Assembly (NCBI RefSeq): GCF_900460245.1
Contig: NZ_UHIP01000002.1
Location: 620,001 to 684,000 of the forward strand
DNA length: 64,000 nucleotides
Direction of reading: 5' to 3'
Source: Vibrio fluvialis
GTDB lineage: Bacteria; Pseudomonadota; Gammaproteobacteria; Enterobacterales; Vibrionaceae
The notes under the pieces are model-generated. The model searched no databases, was not told the origin of the DNA, and saw only the letters and a program-made list of their open reading frames with translations. Shown here piece after piece: positions 1-8,630 of the stretch. The translations under genes and the position numbers were made by a program. How positions within the stretch are numbered: position 1 is the stretch's first letter; the number at the start of each line of letters is the position of its first letter.

Positions 1-422
1 AGGGGCGCGGTTTTGCGGTGGTGGCGGATGAAGTTCGCGTGCTGTCGCAGCGTACTCATGCCTCAACAGAAGAAATTCAGACCAAGATCGCCGGTTTGCA
101 GAAAGTGACTTCAAATGCGGTGTCGGTGATGACTGAAAGCCATAAGCTGGTAGAAACCAGTGTCAGCGATGTCAATCAAACGGGGGAAAGCCTGCAGGCG
201 ATCAGTGAAGCGATTCAACTGATCAGCGACATGGCGACACAAATTGCTTCGGCGGCAGAGGAGCAATCCTTGGTAACGGCAGACATTAACGGCAACACGG
301 AGTCGGTGCGCGAAGTGAGTGACGCGCTAGCGAGCGACGCTCAGGATGCGGTGCAGCAGGCCAAAGAGCTGCACAATCTGGCGCAGGAGTTGGATCAGGA
401 AATTTCCCGCTTCAGACTTTGA
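1..422 (+). CDS. Methyl-accepting chemotaxis protein, C-terminal fragment
   Basis: The gene enters from the left edge; the open frame runs from base 3 to the TGA at 420-422. The first visible residues, [12 protein letters not shown], are the conserved hairpin tip of the chemoreceptor cytoplasmic domain, which contacts CheA and CheW. The rest is a heptad-rich coiled coil (TEEIQTKIAGLQ, then AAEEQ) returning toward the membrane. About 139 residues are visible, so sensor and membrane segments are outside the window and the ligand cannot be told. Family assignment is secure. Confidence 0.9.
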   Translation, partial: GRGFAVVADEVRVLSQRTHASTEEIQTKIAGLQKVTSNAVSVMTESHKLVETSVSDVNQTGESLQAISEAIQLISDMATQIASAAEEQSLVTADINGNTESVREVSDALASDAQDAVQQAKELHNLAQELDQEISRFRL

Positions 423-439
423 TTTACCGTAAACAACTA

Positions 440-467
440 AGGGCATCTGACGATGCCCTTTATTTTT
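440..467 (+). terminator. Rho-independent terminator after the chemoreceptor
   Basis: GGGCATC (441-447) pairs with GATGCCC (452-458) across a 4-base loop and is followed by a T-rich run. It lies 20 bases after the chemoreceptor stop. Confidence 0.85.
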
Positions 468-569
468 TCACTGTGAACGCAATCACAACCCGTATTGAAA
501 CGTTTCTTCCTGAGCGGATTAGTCAGTATTGTATGTCGCAAATGATGTCTCACAGGGAATTCGAACATT

Positions 570-1046
570 ATGCATTTAGACCGGGTAGACCAACAAATTC
601 TGCGCATTCTGCACGACAAAGGACGTTTGCCAGTGGTGGAACTGGCCAAGATGGTCAATCTCACCACATCCCCTTGTTCAGACCGGGTGAAACGGCTGGA
701 AAAAGAGGGCTACATCAAAGGCTATCATGCGGAGTTGAACGCGGAAAAACTCGGATTGGACGTTCAGGTATTCATTCATATCCGTCTTGACCAGACCAGC
801 TTTTCAATTTTTGAACGCTTTGCTGAAGCGGTGCGCGATGTGCCGGAAATCGAAGAGTGTTATTCGCTGTCCGGGGATTTCGACACCATGATTAAAGTAC
901 GTGTTAAAGACATGAAGGCCTATCAGGCGTTTATGTCAGGGAAATTGGGTACCCTACCGGGCGTGATCCAGACTCGCAGCGAGTTTGTGATTGAAGAACA
1001 TAAGACCAGCTTTGGCATCAACCCGGAGCTGCTTCACAACCTGTAA
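570..1046 (+). CDS. Lrp/AsnC-family transcriptional regulator
   Basis: 158 residues, the usual size for the family. It opens with the typical N-terminal DNA-binding segment (LDRVDQQILRIL, then LAKMVNLTTSPCSDRVKRLE), followed by the RAM ligand-binding domain ending in TRSEFVIEEHK. The ATG at 570 follows a purine-rich ACAGGGAA. The aldehyde dehydrogenase starts 13 bases after its stop, so the two are probably co-transcribed, and this protein probably senses an amino acid or related substrate to control that enzyme. Target and effector are inferred from position only. Confidence 0.88.
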   Translation: MHLDRVDQQILRILHDKGRLPVVELAKMVNLTTSPCSDRVKRLEKEGYIKGYHAELNAEKLGLDVQVFIHIRLDQTSFSIFERFAEAVRDVPEIEECYSLSGDFDTMIKVRVKDMKAYQAFMSGKLGTLPGVIQTRSEFVIEEHKTSFGINPELLHNL

Positions 1047-1059
1047 CTTTGGAGAGACT

Positions 1060-2490
1060 ATGGCGCAGTTAGCCGATGTGGTCACCGAACCTCTTAGTGA
1101 GGAGGCACTGTTATCCGCTCAGTTTGGTCGTTTAGCCATTCAGTTTGCCAACGACCCGTCCCCTTCATTGGAAAAACGCCAGCAGCGTCTGGTGGCGCTC
1201 AAGCAGGCACTGCTCACCGAGCAGAATGCTTTAGTGGAGGCCCTGAGCCGTGACTTTGGTTATCGCAGCCGTTTTGACAGTTTGCTGTGCGACATCGTGC
1301 CAGCAGTCAGTCATCTCGATTACACCCTCAAATCTCTCAAACGCTGGATGAAACCGCAGCGACGTAAAGCGGGGCTGATTCTGGCGCCCTCGCGCGTTTG
1401 TGTGCGCTATCAGCCGCTGGGAGTGGTCGGCATTATTGTGCCGTGGAATTTTCCGGTGGTGCTGAGCCTGGCACCGCTGGTGACCGCGGTCGCAGCTGGC
1501 AACCAGGTCATGATAAAGCTCAGTGAACACACGCCGCAGGCCAATCTGGTGCTGCGACGTATTGTGGCGTCACTGGGCGATATCGCCCAATGCGTGGAAG
1601 GAGAGGCGGAGATTGCCGCGGCTTTCAGTGCCTTGCCATTCCAGCATCTTCTGTTTACTGGTTCCACGGCGGTTGGGCGCAAAGTGGCCATTGCCGCTGC
1701 GCACAATCTCACGCCAGTTACGCTGGAGTTAGGGGGCAAATCCCCGGTCATCATCGCGCCCGATGCCGATCTTCCACGTGCGGTAGACAACATCATGTTG
1801 GGCAAGGCCACCAACAGCGGCCAGATCTGTGTTGCACCCGATTATGTGATGCTGCCAGAAGCGCAGGTGGCCCCTTTTACCGAACTCTATTTACGCCGCT
1901 TTGCCAAACGTTTTGTCAGCAAGCAGGGCAAACTCGATTGCACACACATCATTAATCAGGCGCAGCATCAAAGGCTGCAGGCGCTGCTGGATGATGCACG
2001 TCAGCAAGGCGCTGAGGTAAGCTCGCTGACTGGTACACTTGACTTGGCTGAGCGTCAGATGGCGCCACAACTGGTGAGCAAAGTGACGGATCAGATGCGA
2101 GTGATGCAAGAAGAGATCTTCGGTCCTATTTTGCCGTTAGTCGGTTACCGCACCATTGAAGAAGCCATCGAACGCGTCAATGCGCAGGCGCGACCGCTGG
2201 CGCTGTATGTGATGAGTGACGATCAGGACATCATCGATTATGTGCTTAAACGCACCCACAGTGGCGGTGTGGCGATTAATGACACCCTGTTGCACGTCGC
2301 GGCCGATGATGCGCCGTTTGGCGGTTTGGGGGAATCGGGGATGGGACATTATCACGGCCTTGAAGGATTCCAGACGTTTTCACATGCCAAAACCGTGTTG
2401 CATTCCTTCAGCAAACTGCCACGTAGCCGCTGGTTACTTAACCATCGCAAGCTGTGGCTCAAGTTGCTCGGACGCTTCGTTCTGCGTTAA
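1060..2490 (+). CDS. calB: Coniferyl-aldehyde-type aldehyde dehydrogenase
   Basis: NAD(P)-dependent aldehyde oxidation. I chose the ATG at 1060, preceded by GGAGAG, over an in-frame start at 991 inside the upstream lrp gene; this gives 476 residues. Visible signatures are the catalytic Cys257 in GQICVAP, the general base Glu223 in TLELGGKSP and the cofactor-site motif VPWNFPVVL. The very hydrophobic and basic C-terminus (WLLNHRKLWLKLLGRF) is typical of the CalB-like subgroup, which differs from betaine or succinate semialdehyde dehydrogenases. The subgroup name comes from general resemblance, so the true substrate may be another aromatic or medium-chain aldehyde. Confidence 0.85.
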   Translation: MAQLADVVTEPLSEEALLSAQFGRLAIQFANDPSPSLEKRQQRLVALKQALLTEQNALVEALSRDFGYRSRFDSLLCDIVPAVSHLDYTLKSLKRWMKPQRRKAGLILAPSRVCVRYQPLGVVGIIVPWNFPVVLSLAPLVTAVAAGNQVMIKLSEHTPQANLVLRRIVASLGDIAQCVEGEAEIAAAFSALPFQHLLFTGSTAVGRKVAIAAAHNLTPVTLELGGKSPVIIAPDADLPRAVDNIMLGKATNSGQICVAPDYVMLPEAQVAPFTELYLRRFAKRFVSKQGKLDCTHIINQAQHQRLQALLDDARQQGAEVSSLTGTLDLAERQMAPQLVSKVTDQMRVMQEEIFGPILPLVGYRTIEEAIERVNAQARPLALYVMSDDQDIIDYVLKRTHSGGVAINDTLLHVAADDAPFGGLGESGMGHYHGLEGFQTFSHAKTVLHSFSKLPRSRWLLNHRKLWLKLLGRFVLR

Positions 2491-2581
2491 ATCGCTCGCT
2501 TTGATTGAGAAGCGGCGCTTTTTACACCATTTGCGCCACGGGTGCTTTTCAATCGTCGATGAAAGCACTACCATACCTCAG

Positions 2582-2612
2582 GCCGCTATGCTGAACGTAG
2601 CGGCTTACTATT
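2582..2612 (+). terminator. Probable terminator after the aldehyde dehydrogenase
   Basis: GCCGCTA (2582-2588) pairs with TAGCGGC (2598-2604), followed by a T-rich stretch that includes five consecutive T. It lies about 90 bases after the dehydrogenase stop and just before the FMN riboswitch. The T run is not directly adjacent, so efficiency is uncertain. Confidence 0.55.
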
Positions 2613-2620
2613 TTTAACGT

Positions 2621-2753
2621 ATTCTCAGGGCGGGGCGAAATTCCCCACCGGTGGTATACCCAACAGGGTGAGCCCACGAGCGCTCGATTCGTCGAGGTCA
2701 GCAGATCTGGTGAGACGCCAGAGCCGACGGTTACAGTCCGGATGAGAGAGAAT
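2621..2753 (+). promoter_or_regulatory. FMN riboswitch (RFN element) upstream of ribB
   Basis: The conserved RFN blocks are present in order: CAGGGCGGGGCGAAATTCCC near the start, CCACCGGTGGTA, then AGCCGACGG and ACAGTCCGGATGAGAGAGAA at the end. The closing stem pairs ATTCTC (2621-2626) with GAGAAT (2748-2753). FMN binding is expected to lower expression of the ribB gene 116 bases downstream. I did not find an obvious terminator in the linker, so control of translation initiation is the likelier mode (inference). Confidence 0.95.
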
Positions 2754-2869
2754 GACAAACACACCAGCCTGACGGTTTGAGGTTCCCTCACGCCTAGGAT
2801 TTGGTGCACTTGGTTTTGGCTTTTGATCCCTCATAACAGCCCTGATTCTGGTCATTATTAGGAGTAACC

Positions 2870-3526
2870 ATGAATCAGTTATCGCTACTTGCCGAATTCG
2901 GCGGCCCAATCACCCGTGTTGAAAATGCACTGCAAGCGCTGCGCGAAGGCCGCGGTGTGTTGCTGCTCGACGATGAAGATCGTGAAAACGAAGGCGACAT
3001 CATCTACTCAGCAGAAACGCTGACCGCGGAACAAATGGCACTGATGATCCGTGAATGCAGCGGCATCGTCTGTCTGTGTCTGACCGATGAACAGGCCAAC
3101 AAGCTGGAACTGCCACCCATGGTGCAAGTGAACGACAGCAAAAACCAAACTGCGTTTACCGTGACCATCGAAGCGCGCCACGGCGTGACTACTGGTGTTT
3201 CTGCAAAAGACCGTGTGACCACCATCAAAACGGCGATCAACCCGAACGCGAAACCTGACGATTTAGCGCGCCCAGGACATGTGTTCCCGCTGCGCGCACG
3301 CAAAGGCGGCGTGTTGGCGCGTCGTGGTCATACCGAAGGTACGGTGGATTTGATGCAGATGGCGGGTCTGATGCCATCAGGTGTTCTGTGCGAAGTCACC
3401 AATCCAGACGGCACGATGGCTAAAACGCCTGAAATCGTAGCATTTGGCAAGCTGCACAACATGCCAGTTCTGACCATTGAGGATATGGTGCAGTACCGCA
3501 TGCAGTTTGATCTCAAATTGGCATAA
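2870..3526 (+). CDS. ribB: 3,4-dihydroxy-2-butanone-4-phosphate synthase
   Basis: Converts ribulose 5-phosphate to 3,4-dihydroxy-2-butanone 4-phosphate plus formate, the four-carbon donor for riboflavin. It has 218 residues, the length of stand-alone RibB, with no fused GTP cyclohydrolase II. The signature acidic loop [10 protein letters not shown] (residues about 34-43) and the [11 protein letters not shown] and [12 protein letters not shown] segments are intact. The ATG at 2870 has AGGAG upstream. The preceding FMN riboswitch fixes its regulation by flavin. Vibrios carry such a separate riboswitch-controlled ribB, usually on chromosome II, which supports the replicon guess. Confidence 0.97.
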   Translation: MNQLSLLAEFGGPITRVENALQALREGRGVLLLDDEDRENEGDIIYSAETLTAEQMALMIRECSGIVCLCLTDEQANKLELPPMVQVNDSKNQTAFTVTIEARHGVTTGVSAKDRVTTIKTAINPNAKPDDLARPGHVFPLRARKGGVLARRGHTEGTVDLMQMAGLMPSGVLCEVTNPDGTMAKTPEIVAFGKLHNMPVLTIEDMVQYRMQFDLKLA

Positions 3527-3542
3527 GCCGCTTTACACTGTA

Positions 3543-3570
3543 AAGGCGCGATGATTCGCGCCTTTTTTAT
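3543..3570 (+). terminator. Rho-independent terminator after ribB
   Basis: GGCGCG and CGCGCC form a stem around a 6-base loop, followed by six T. It begins 17 bases after the ribB stop. Confidence 0.9.
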
Positions 3571-3737
3571 GCGGGAGCAGTTGTATCCGCTTCATCTCTC
3601 TCGGGCAACAAGAGGGAGATTATCTTGACGTGGCCGATAAGCGCAAAAACACTGATGACCATGATAACTTCATGCTAGAATTCCGCGCTGTGGTAGAGCA
3701 TGCTCTACTTTAACGGTTACCAATTCAGAGTCTGTTC

Positions 3738-4931
3738 ATGTCATTTTCCAAACTTGGACTGAGTGAAGCCCTGACACAAGCAGTGGCAGAACTCGGTTAT
3801 CAAAAGCCAACCACCATTCAAACCAAAGCCATCCCGGTGATTTTGCAGGGGCAGGATTTGATCGCTGCGGCGCAAACCGGGACGGGTAAAACCGCCAGTT
3901 TCGTGCTGCCTATTCTGCACAAACTGCAAGGACGCGAAACGCAACGTAAAAAACGTATTCGTGCCCTGATTTTGGTGCCGACTCGCGAGCTGGCGATTCA
4001 GGTGGCAGACAAAGTGGCGCAGTACGGCCAACACACCGGACTGACGACGCTGGCGATGTATGGTGGTGTGGAAGAGCAGGCTCAGAAACAGCGTCTGATT
4101 GAGGGTGTGGACGTGTTGGTGGCGACGCCGGGGCGTTTACTGGACATGTACGGTCAGCGCGCCGTCTACTTCGAAGAAGTGGAAATGGTGGTGTTGGATG
4201 AAGCCGACCGCATGCTCGACATGGGCTTTATCGAATCGATCAACAAAATCATCGATCGCCTGCCTCGGGATGCGCAGTACCTGCTGTTCTCTGCTACGTT
4301 GTCGCACAAGGTGCGCGATCTGGCGAAAACCGCGGTGAACGACCCGTTTGAAATCAGTATTGCGGCGAATCAGGCATCGAAATCGAACATCGAGCAGTGG
4401 CTGATCACGGTCGATAAAGACAAAAAATCCGCGTTGCTGAGCCATCTGATCACCGAAAATAACTGGGATCAGGCGCTGATTTTCATCGAAACCAAACATG
4501 GTGCAGCAAAACTGGCGAGCCAATTGGAAAAACGTGGTATTACGGCGGAAGCATTCCATAGTGGTCGTAGTCAGGCTGTGCGCGTGCAACTGCTGGAAGA
4601 TTTCAAAGCGGGCAAAATCAAGTACATGATCGCGACTGGTGTTGGCGCGCGTGGTATCGACATTCACGAACTCTCTCGCGTGGTGAACTACGATTTACCA
4701 TTCCCGGCGGACGAATACGTGCACCGCATTGGTCGTACGGGCCGTGCAAACGCCAAAGGCGAGGCGATTTCGTTTGTCTCCAAAGACAACTTCAAAAACC
4801 TGTGTATGATTGAAAGCCGTCTGGGACATTTGATTGAGCGCCGTGTGGTGGAAGGATTTGAACCGAAAAAGCCGGTGCCAATCTCGATTCTGAACTACAT
4901 TCCGAAAAGCAAACGAACTCCGCAAGACTAA
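3738..4931 (+). CDS. DEAD-box ATP-dependent RNA helicase, RhlE-like
   Basis: 397 residues comprising just the two RecA-like domains. Motifs in order: Q motif near the N-terminus, Walker A AQTGTGKT (45-52), PTRELAIQ, the DEAD box itself (154-157), SAT, then RGIDIHELSRVVNYD and HRIGRTGR. The usual basic or glycine-rich C-terminal tail of RhlE, SrmB or DeaD is missing; the protein stops shortly after the core (SKRTPQD). It should unwind short RNA duplexes in ribosome assembly or mRNA turnover. It is monocistronic. Assignment to DEAD-box helicase is certain; the exact subfamily is not. Confidence 0.93.
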   Translation: MSFSKLGLSEALTQAVAELGYQKPTTIQTKAIPVILQGQDLIAAAQTGTGKTASFVLPILHKLQGRETQRKKRIRALILVPTRELAIQVADKVAQYGQHTGLTTLAMYGGVEEQAQKQRLIEGVDVLVATPGRLLDMYGQRAVYFEEVEMVVLDEADRMLDMGFIESINKIIDRLPRDAQYLLFSATLSHKVRDLAKTAVNDPFEISIAANQASKSNIEQWLITVDKDKKSALLSHLITENNWDQALIFIETKHGAAKLASQLEKRGITAEAFHSGRSQAVRVQLLEDFKAGKIKYMIATGVGARGIDIHELSRVVNYDLPFPADEYVHRIGRTGRANAKGEAISFVSKDNFKNLCMIESRLGHLIERRVVEGFEPKKPVPISILNYIPKSKRTPQD

Positions 4932-4937
4932 TCTCAG

Positions 4938-4969
4938 CCAGCATTGCGCCGATCTTGGTGCAATGCTGG
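4938..4969. terminator. Long hairpin between convergent genes
   Basis: CCAGCATTGCGCC (4938-4950) and GGTGCAATGCTGG (4957-4969) form a 13-bp stem with one mismatch-type pair. It sits between the ends of the helicase and MFS genes. No strong T run follows on either strand, so a bidirectional terminator role is probable rather than proven. Confidence 0.5.
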
Positions 4970-5019
4970 ACTCTTGGCGTGATTGACGATTGCGCGAACC
5001 GTTTTCTCTTCCTTCTTCT

Positions 5020-6222
5020 TCACTCCCGCTCGTATGGCTGACAGGCGTGCATCTTCGGCTTGCTCCAAGTGAGCCCGACGATCACCATGCTCATCATGGC
5101 CACCCCAAACACCCAACTGTGGCTCTGAGTTGCGCCCCCGGCCAGCATAGCCGCCACGCCCGCCATTGATTGTTGCAAAAAGCCACACAGGGCAATGCTG
5201 CGTGCGCCACTGTGCGCTGAATGGCTCGCGGCCAGCGACATGCTGTTGGGAAAAATCACCGCTTGACCCCAAATGATCACCAAGTACAACGCGAGATAAC
5301 CGCCGGTCAGGACGTGGGGTGGCAGCGTATCACTCAGTAGCCACAGGCCCAACATCAGCAGGGCACCCATCGCCACGCAATAGGCGCCGCGACGCAGCAT
5401 TGGCTGGCTGCCGATTCGGGTCACGTGGCGCTTCACGTGCAGTGATCCCAGCAGGTAAACCAAGCCTATTGCCAAACCAAATACACCAAACCACTGGCTC
5501 GAAAGGTCCAGCGTTTCGGCAAAGACAAACGGGCTGGCTTGCTGCAACGTGACGATCGTGGCAAAGCCCAAGCCGCCTTGAACACAAGGCACGAGAAATC
5601 CCTTGTCTTGAAGAATGGTCAAGTAGTGGGTGCTGAACGCGCCTGGTGCGTGCTGGGGTTGCGCAGGCCCCTTGAGTGGGAAACGAGAGGTGGTCAGCAG
5701 CGCCAGCAGGGCAATCAATGCTAGCTGCAGAAAGCCGATGCGCCAGTCACTGTAGAGCGTGAGCAGCGACCCCACAAACTGCCCCAGGCCCAAGGCGGCA
5801 ATAAAAGCCATTGATAACAGCGAGAGTTTTTGCGCCAACGCGTCACCGCTCCAGTAATCCCGAATCACGATTCGAGCAATGATTGCGGCCCCGCCAGCGG
5901 CTGCGCCTTGTATCACGCGAGCCAACAATAACTGGGTCAGCGATTGAGCCACGTAGAGACTCAAGCAAGCACCAATAAACAGCAGCAATGCCAACGAGAG
6001 CGCGGATTTACGGCCGTACTTTTCGGCGGCATGGCCCCAGTAAATGACAGGAAGCGCCGCGCCGAACACAAACAATGAAATCGAGAGTTCAGCACCGTAG
6101 CGGCTGATGTTGAGCTCGCTCGCCACCAAGGGCAGCGCGGGTAAGTACAACGTGGTGGACATTTGCGCCATCAACACCAGTGAACATGAGAGCAGCAGCA
6201 AGCGAGTGCTAAGGTTTTTCAT
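5020..6222 (-). CDS. MFS transporter, Bcr/EmrD-like drug efflux family
   Basis: 400 residues, about 12 hydrophobic segments. The N-terminal MAQMSTTLYLPALP and the WGHAAEKYGRKSAL loop after helix 2 match the drug:H+ antiporter-1 type of the major facilitator superfamily, close to Bcr/CflA and EmrD. The ATG at 6222 was preferred over an upstream in-frame start at 6282 because GGAGGCGAA precedes it. It is divergent from the LysR gene at 6504 across a 281-bp gap, a layout that suggests control by that regulator. The substrate is unknown. Confidence 0.85.
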   Translation of the reverse strand: MKNLSTRLLLLSCSLVLMAQMSTTLYLPALPLVASELNISRYGAELSISLFVFGAALPVIYWGHAAEKYGRKSALSLALLLFIGACLSLYVAQSLTQLLLARVIQGAAAGGAAIIARIVIRDYWSGDALAQKLSLLSMAFIAALGLGQFVGSLLTLYSDWRIGFLQLALIALLALLTTSRFPLKGPAQPQHAPGAFSTHYLTILQDKGFLVPCVQGGLGFATIVTLQQASPFVFAETLDLSSQWFGVFGLAIGLVYLLGSLHVKRHVTRIGSQPMLRRGAYCVAMGALLMLGLWLLSDTLPPHVLTGGYLALYLVIIWGQAVIFPNSMSLAASHSAHSGARSIALCGFLQQSMAGVAAMLAGGATQSHSWVFGVAMMSMVIVGLTWSKPKMHACQPYERE

Positions 6223-6503
6223 TGTTTCGCCTCCGATGGTGTTAAAGTGCGATTCCTGTTTGATGCGGCAGGAAAATAACAATCAACTCGATTGAAAAGA
6301 TTCCCTAAGATCGGGGCGACGTTATTTCTGAATGGTTTGCGATACAAAACGAATCCTTATTATGAGATGACTCATGATGGAGAGGTGAATTTGTCGTTCC
6401 CCCGTGACAATCAGCTGCGCGGCTTATCTTGGTTTCATATCTTTATGAATCGGTGTTAATCTGGCAAACGATCATTCCTTACCTCTGATTAAGGCTGAGT
6501 TAA

Positions 6504-7472
6504 TTGAAACGTCGACACCTGCCCCTGCAAGGATTGCTTTATTTTTATAAGTCTGCCGAACTGTGCAGTTTTAAATTGGCGGCTCAGGATCTATGTGTTT
6601 CTCCTGCTGCGGTGAGCCAGCAAATCCGCCAACTTGAAGCCACGCTCGACACGTCGCTGTTTACGCGCAATCATCGCACCATCGGTCTGACGCCCAGCGG
6701 CGAAAACCTCTATCAAGAGGTCAAACTCGGCTTTCACCATTTGCAAGCGGGCGTGGATGCATTGACCGCGGATGAGCGCCCCAACCAGCTCTCCATCTCC
6801 GCGCCCAGCTCGTTCGCTCATCACTGGTTGATCCCTCGATTGCAGGCGTTTCGCGCTCAGTTTCCCGACATCAGCATATTGGTTGAGCCCACCAATCGCC
6901 TCACTTCGCCCGACGACACCCGCGTGGATGTGTGCGTGAGATTCGGTTCAGGGCAGTATGCCGGTATGCATAGTGAATGGTTGATGGATGATGCGATTTA
7001 TCCCGTCTGTCATCCTCATTATCAGCAGGAGTTTGGCATTGAAACGCTGGCGGATTTGCAGAAAGCTGCGTTGATTGAAGATATTCATACCGACATGCGG
7101 TGGGAAACGTGGCTGAATGAACATCACCAACCAGTGAAGCAGCCGACGCTATTATTTGATGGTTCTCAGTTTGTGGTGGAAAGTGCCTTAGCGATGCAAG
7201 GGGTAGGCTTAATTAAACACAGTTTGGCGCAGCGATATATTCAAAACGGCACACTGGTGCGAATTGATACGCAGCAATCTCAGCCTCAAGCCGCTTATTT
7301 TATTTGTTTACCGGAAAAGAATTTACAGCGACCCAAAGTGCGCTGTTTTATTCAGTGGTTGAAGCAGCAAATCGCGGGCGATGCCATGCCATCAGCACGT
7401 GTCGCACGTCTTGACCAAGTATCCGCACTTGACTCTATGCCCGAACGGCATAAAATTAGCGCCGATTCATAA
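6504..7472 (+). CDS. LysR-family regulator, GcvA-like
   Basis: 322 residues with an N-terminal winged helix-turn-helix (SFKLAAQDLCVSPAAVSQQI) and a C-terminal periplasmic-binding-protein-like effector domain. The opening RRHLPLQGLLYF is typical of the GcvA branch. Translation appears to start at TTG 6504, as no ATG lies before the DNA-binding domain; the ribosome site is weak. The C-terminus carries an extra tail of about 30 residues after the last conserved element. It probably controls the divergent MFS pump; the effector is unknown. Confidence 0.85.
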   Translation: MKRRHLPLQGLLYFYKSAELCSFKLAAQDLCVSPAAVSQQIRQLEATLDTSLFTRNHRTIGLTPSGENLYQEVKLGFHHLQAGVDALTADERPNQLSISAPSSFAHHWLIPRLQAFRAQFPDISILVEPTNRLTSPDDTRVDVCVRFGSGQYAGMHSEWLMDDAIYPVCHPHYQQEFGIETLADLQKAALIEDIHTDMRWETWLNEHHQPVKQPTLLFDGSQFVVESALAMQGVGLIKHSLAQRYIQNGTLVRIDTQQSQPQAAYFICLPEKNLQRPKVRCFIQWLKQQIAGDAMPSARVARLDQVSALDSMPERHKISADS

Positions 7473-7620
7473 ACAGCAAGTTGAAGAAAACGACCATGCA
7501 ACCGCTTTATGCCTCGGATCAGCGAGTGACCCGAGTCAGCTCTGACAATTGTTTGCGATGAAACATTGGACAGAGCCAACGAAATAAACATTTCGACAAA
7601 TTCATCGCTATGGTTTTGAC

Positions 7621-7763
7621 TGATCTCTTTACGGAGAGATCACGTCATATCGATAGCGAGCGAAACAAGGGCTACGGATGAGGTTTCACCGTGGCCCTTG
7701 TTGTTTCTGCCGTTTGTCGGCAGCACGAGCGAACGGGGCCAGCCAGCCCGGTTCGCTTTTTTT
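7621..7763 (+). promoter_or_regulatory. Structured leader: four consecutive hairpins ending in a terminator
   Basis: Four stems lie in a row. First, 8 bp (7621-7628 with 7635-7642). Second, 14 bp with one G-U pair (7664-7677 with 7689-7702). Third, 5 bp (7708-7712 with 7718-7722). Fourth, a terminator-type stem (7729-7738 with 7747-7756) followed by seven T. The methyltransferase gene begins about 50 bases later. This is either an attenuating leader for that gene or a separate small RNA of at least 140 nt. I do not recognise it as a known riboswitch class. The remainder of the 7473-7813 gap shows no gene. Confidence 0.55.
7729..7763 (+). terminator. Intrinsic terminator upstream of the methyltransferase
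   Basis: GCGAAC pairs with GTTCGC and GGG with CCC around one mismatch, followed directly by seven T (7757-7763). It lies before, not after, the methyltransferase gene. Confidence 0.8.
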
Positions 7764-7813
7764 ATGCCTCGCATTTGAGGTTACTGATTTTTATGGATTG
7801 AGGAATGAAGACC

Positions 7814-8545
7814 ATGTCTCAGAATATTTATGATAATGCTGCGTTTTTTGATGGTTATGCGCAGTTGCCGCGCTCGCAGTTTGGACTCGACGGCGCGCCG
7901 GAATGGGCATCAATTGAAGCGATGCTGCCGGATCTCACCGGAAAAAACGTGGTGGATTTGGGTTGTGGCTACGGCTGGTTTTGCCGCGCGGCGACCGACA
8001 AAGGCGCAGCCAAGGTACTGGGAATCGACTTGTCGCAAAAGATGCTGGATAAAGCGCACGCCATGACTTCGGATGCGCGCATTACTTATCAGCGCGGCGA
8101 TCTGGAACACCTCACGCTGGGTAATGCGCAGTTCGATCTCGTATACAGCTCGCTGGCGCTGCATTATCTGCCCGATCTTAACCCAACGTTTACCACCGTA
8201 TTTCAGGCGCTGAAACCCGGCGGTCAGTTGGTCTTTTCCATGGAGCACCCGATTTTCACCTGCTCGCCGCGCCAGGGCTGGCTCACCGATGCCGACGGTC
8301 AACGTTCTTGGGCGGTGAATCGCTATCAGGATGAAGGCCAGCGCGTGTCGAATTGGCTGGCCGAAGGCGTCATCAAATACCACCGCACATTGGGCTCTAT
8401 TCTCAACGCCCTGATCGCGGCGGGCTTTGTGCTTGAGCATATTGAAGAGTGGGGACCAAGCGCCGAGCAAATTGCCGCGATGCCTGCTCTGGCGGAAGAG
8501 GCGGAACGTCCGATGCTGGTGCTGGTGTCGGCGCGCAAAGCGTAA
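7814..8545 (+). CDS. Class I SAM-dependent methyltransferase
   Basis: About 243 residues. The SAM-binding motif I (VVDLGCGYGWFCRAA) lies near residue 46, followed by the acidic GIDLSQ loop and the post-motif SSLALHYL, the Methyltransf_11 layout. I prefer the ATG at 7814 to the one at 7805 because GAGG at 7799 leaves a sensible gap only to 7814. The acceptor is unknown; similar stand-alone proteins are annotated only as small-molecule methyltransferases. The folded leader and terminator immediately upstream imply that its expression may be conditional. Confidence 0.85.
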   Translation: MSQNIYDNAAFFDGYAQLPRSQFGLDGAPEWASIEAMLPDLTGKNVVDLGCGYGWFCRAATDKGAAKVLGIDLSQKMLDKAHAMTSDARITYQRGDLEHLTLGNAQFDLVYSSLALHYLPDLNPTFTTVFQALKPGGQLVFSMEHPIFTCSPRQGWLTDADGQRSWAVNRYQDEGQRVSNWLAEGVIKYHRTLGSILNALIAAGFVLEHIEEWGPSAEQIAAMPALAEEAERPMLVLVSARKA

Positions 8546-8630
8546 CTGAAAAGGAACGCCGCCAAGGCGGTGTGCCTTGGGACAGCAGCTATACTTACCC
8601 CATCCTTTAGAGGCAGAGCGTGTATCTGCC

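Noticed and set aside
419..790. Open frame of 123 codons on the plus strand
   Set aside because: It overlaps the terminator and the start of the lrp-type gene, whose protein is clearly recognisable in another frame.
2754..2869. Small gene in the ribB leader
   Set aside because: This is the riboswitch expression platform; short frames here have no ribosome site.
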